From the NCBI GenBank assembly GCA_947523045.1, contig CANNUR010000212.1:1-5447 (forward strand): a DNA stretch of 5,447 nt. Reading direction: 5' to 3'. The stretch comes from an uncultured Prosthecobacter sp. Its GTDB lineage: Bacteria > Verrucomicrobiota > Verrucomicrobiia > Verrucomicrobiales > Verrucomicrobiaceae. The notes beneath the pieces were generated by a model. It searched no databases and had not been told where the DNA came from. It saw only the letters and a list, made by a program, of their open reading frames with translations. Below, in pieces: positions 5,089 through 5,447 of the stretch; position 1 is the first letter of the stretch; every line of letters starts with the position of its first letter. Position numbers and translations under genes: made by a program.

Positions 5089-5447
5089 AACTGACCTCCG
5101 TTGTCCGCCGTCCGCTGCGCGCCGCCTTCACCCTGATGGAGATGATGCTCGTGCTCGCCATCATCGCCATTCTCATCGCCATCGGCGCCGTCACCCTGGG
5201 TGAGGTCGATGAGAACGCCAAGTTCACCGCCGCCGAAGCGCAGATGAACACGGTGAAAACCGCCATCACCCAGTACAAGACCCTCAACCGCGCCATGCCG
5301 CCCAGCCTGGAGGCCCTGGTAACGCCGCCGGCCAACGCCCGCGTCAAACGCCAGCTGGTCAAGGAGGAGGGCATCCTTGATCCCTGGGGCAGCAAGTTCC
5401 AGTACCGCACGCCCGGCCGCAAGAACAACACGGCCTACGATCTGTAC
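5085..5447 (+). CDS. gspG: Type II secretion major pseudopilin GspG, 3' end outside window
   Basis: There are 121 codons from ATG 5085 to the right edge, with no stop. A 14-residue basic leader (K2, R8, R9, R12) ends R-A-A14, followed by F15-T-L-M-E19, the class III prepilin signal with the invariant Glu at mature position 5. A hydrophobic helix follows (about 15-38). The globular part has ITQYKTLNRAMPPSLEALVTPP (61-82), corresponding to the GspG x(Y/F)K..N..YP....LEALV region. It then shows I97-L-D-P-W-G102 and FQYRTPG (105-111) with YDLY (118-121), matching the GspG DPWGxxYxYxxPG...YDLxSxGxDG block. Around 15-25 residues, including the calcium-binding end, should lie past the edge. GspG is cut and N-methylated by the prepilin peptidase and polymerises into the periplasmic pseudopilus that pushes substrates through the outer membrane. 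Two oddities are Ala instead of Gly before the cut and Val instead of Pro at mature position 22. The start is fixed by the short leader; no Shine-Dalgarno sequence precedes it. Confidence 0.9.
   Translation, partial: MKLTSVVRRPLRAAFTLMEMMLVLAIIAILIAIGAVTLGEVDENAKFTAAEAQMNTVKTAITQYKTLNRAMPPSLEALVTPPANARVKRQLVKEEGILDPWGSKFQYRTPGRKNNTAYDLY

Overview
The window is about 5.4 kb of GC-rich, gene-dense bacterial chromosome with no RNA genes, CRISPR arrays, insertion sequences or phage features. The gene content suggests a Gram-negative (diderm) bacterium: two type II secretion / type IV pilus-like components (GspF, GspG) and a large exported hydrolase. The pseudopilin cleavage context AFTLMEM, with Ala rather than Gly before the cut, and the scarcity of Shine-Dalgarno sequences remind me of Opitutaceae-type Verrucomicrobiota. 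That assignment rests on recollection and is low confidence.

Layout from left to right. (1) Minus strand, 1-922: an ABC-2 type membrane permease, followed through an ATGA stop/start overlap by the first 25 codons of panC (pantothenate synthetase), which runs off the left edge. (2) 923-1005: a compact divergent intergenic region holding a long interrupted inverted repeat and a good candidate promoter, placed so that the next transcript would be leaderless. (3) Plus strand, 1006-1632: a stand-alone cyclic-nucleotide-binding-fold protein without a DNA-binding domain. (4) Minus strand, 1648-3660: a 670-residue exported alpha/beta hydrolase of the Abhydrolase_10 type, converging on the preceding gene with a 15-bp gap. 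(5) 3661-3754: a second short divergent intergenic region. (6) Plus strand, 3755 to the right edge: gspF, a 22-codon candidate small ORF and gspG (3' end missing), in an apparent secretion operon.

Working together: GspF (inner-membrane platform) and GspG (major pseudopilin) belong to one machine, and more of its genes are likely to lie beyond the right edge. GspE, the usual neighbour upstream of GspF, is absent here. The divergent hydrolase has a Sec-type signal peptide and could be a secretion substrate, but only its position suggests this. The permease and PanC are co-transcribed and probably translationally coupled, although their functions have no obvious link.

I do not see a clearly new multi-gene system. 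The most unusual items are the 923-1005 control region with its probable leaderless start, the effector-less cyclic-nucleotide-binding protein with a hydrophobic Ala/Val tail, and the small ORF whose stop overlaps the gspG start.
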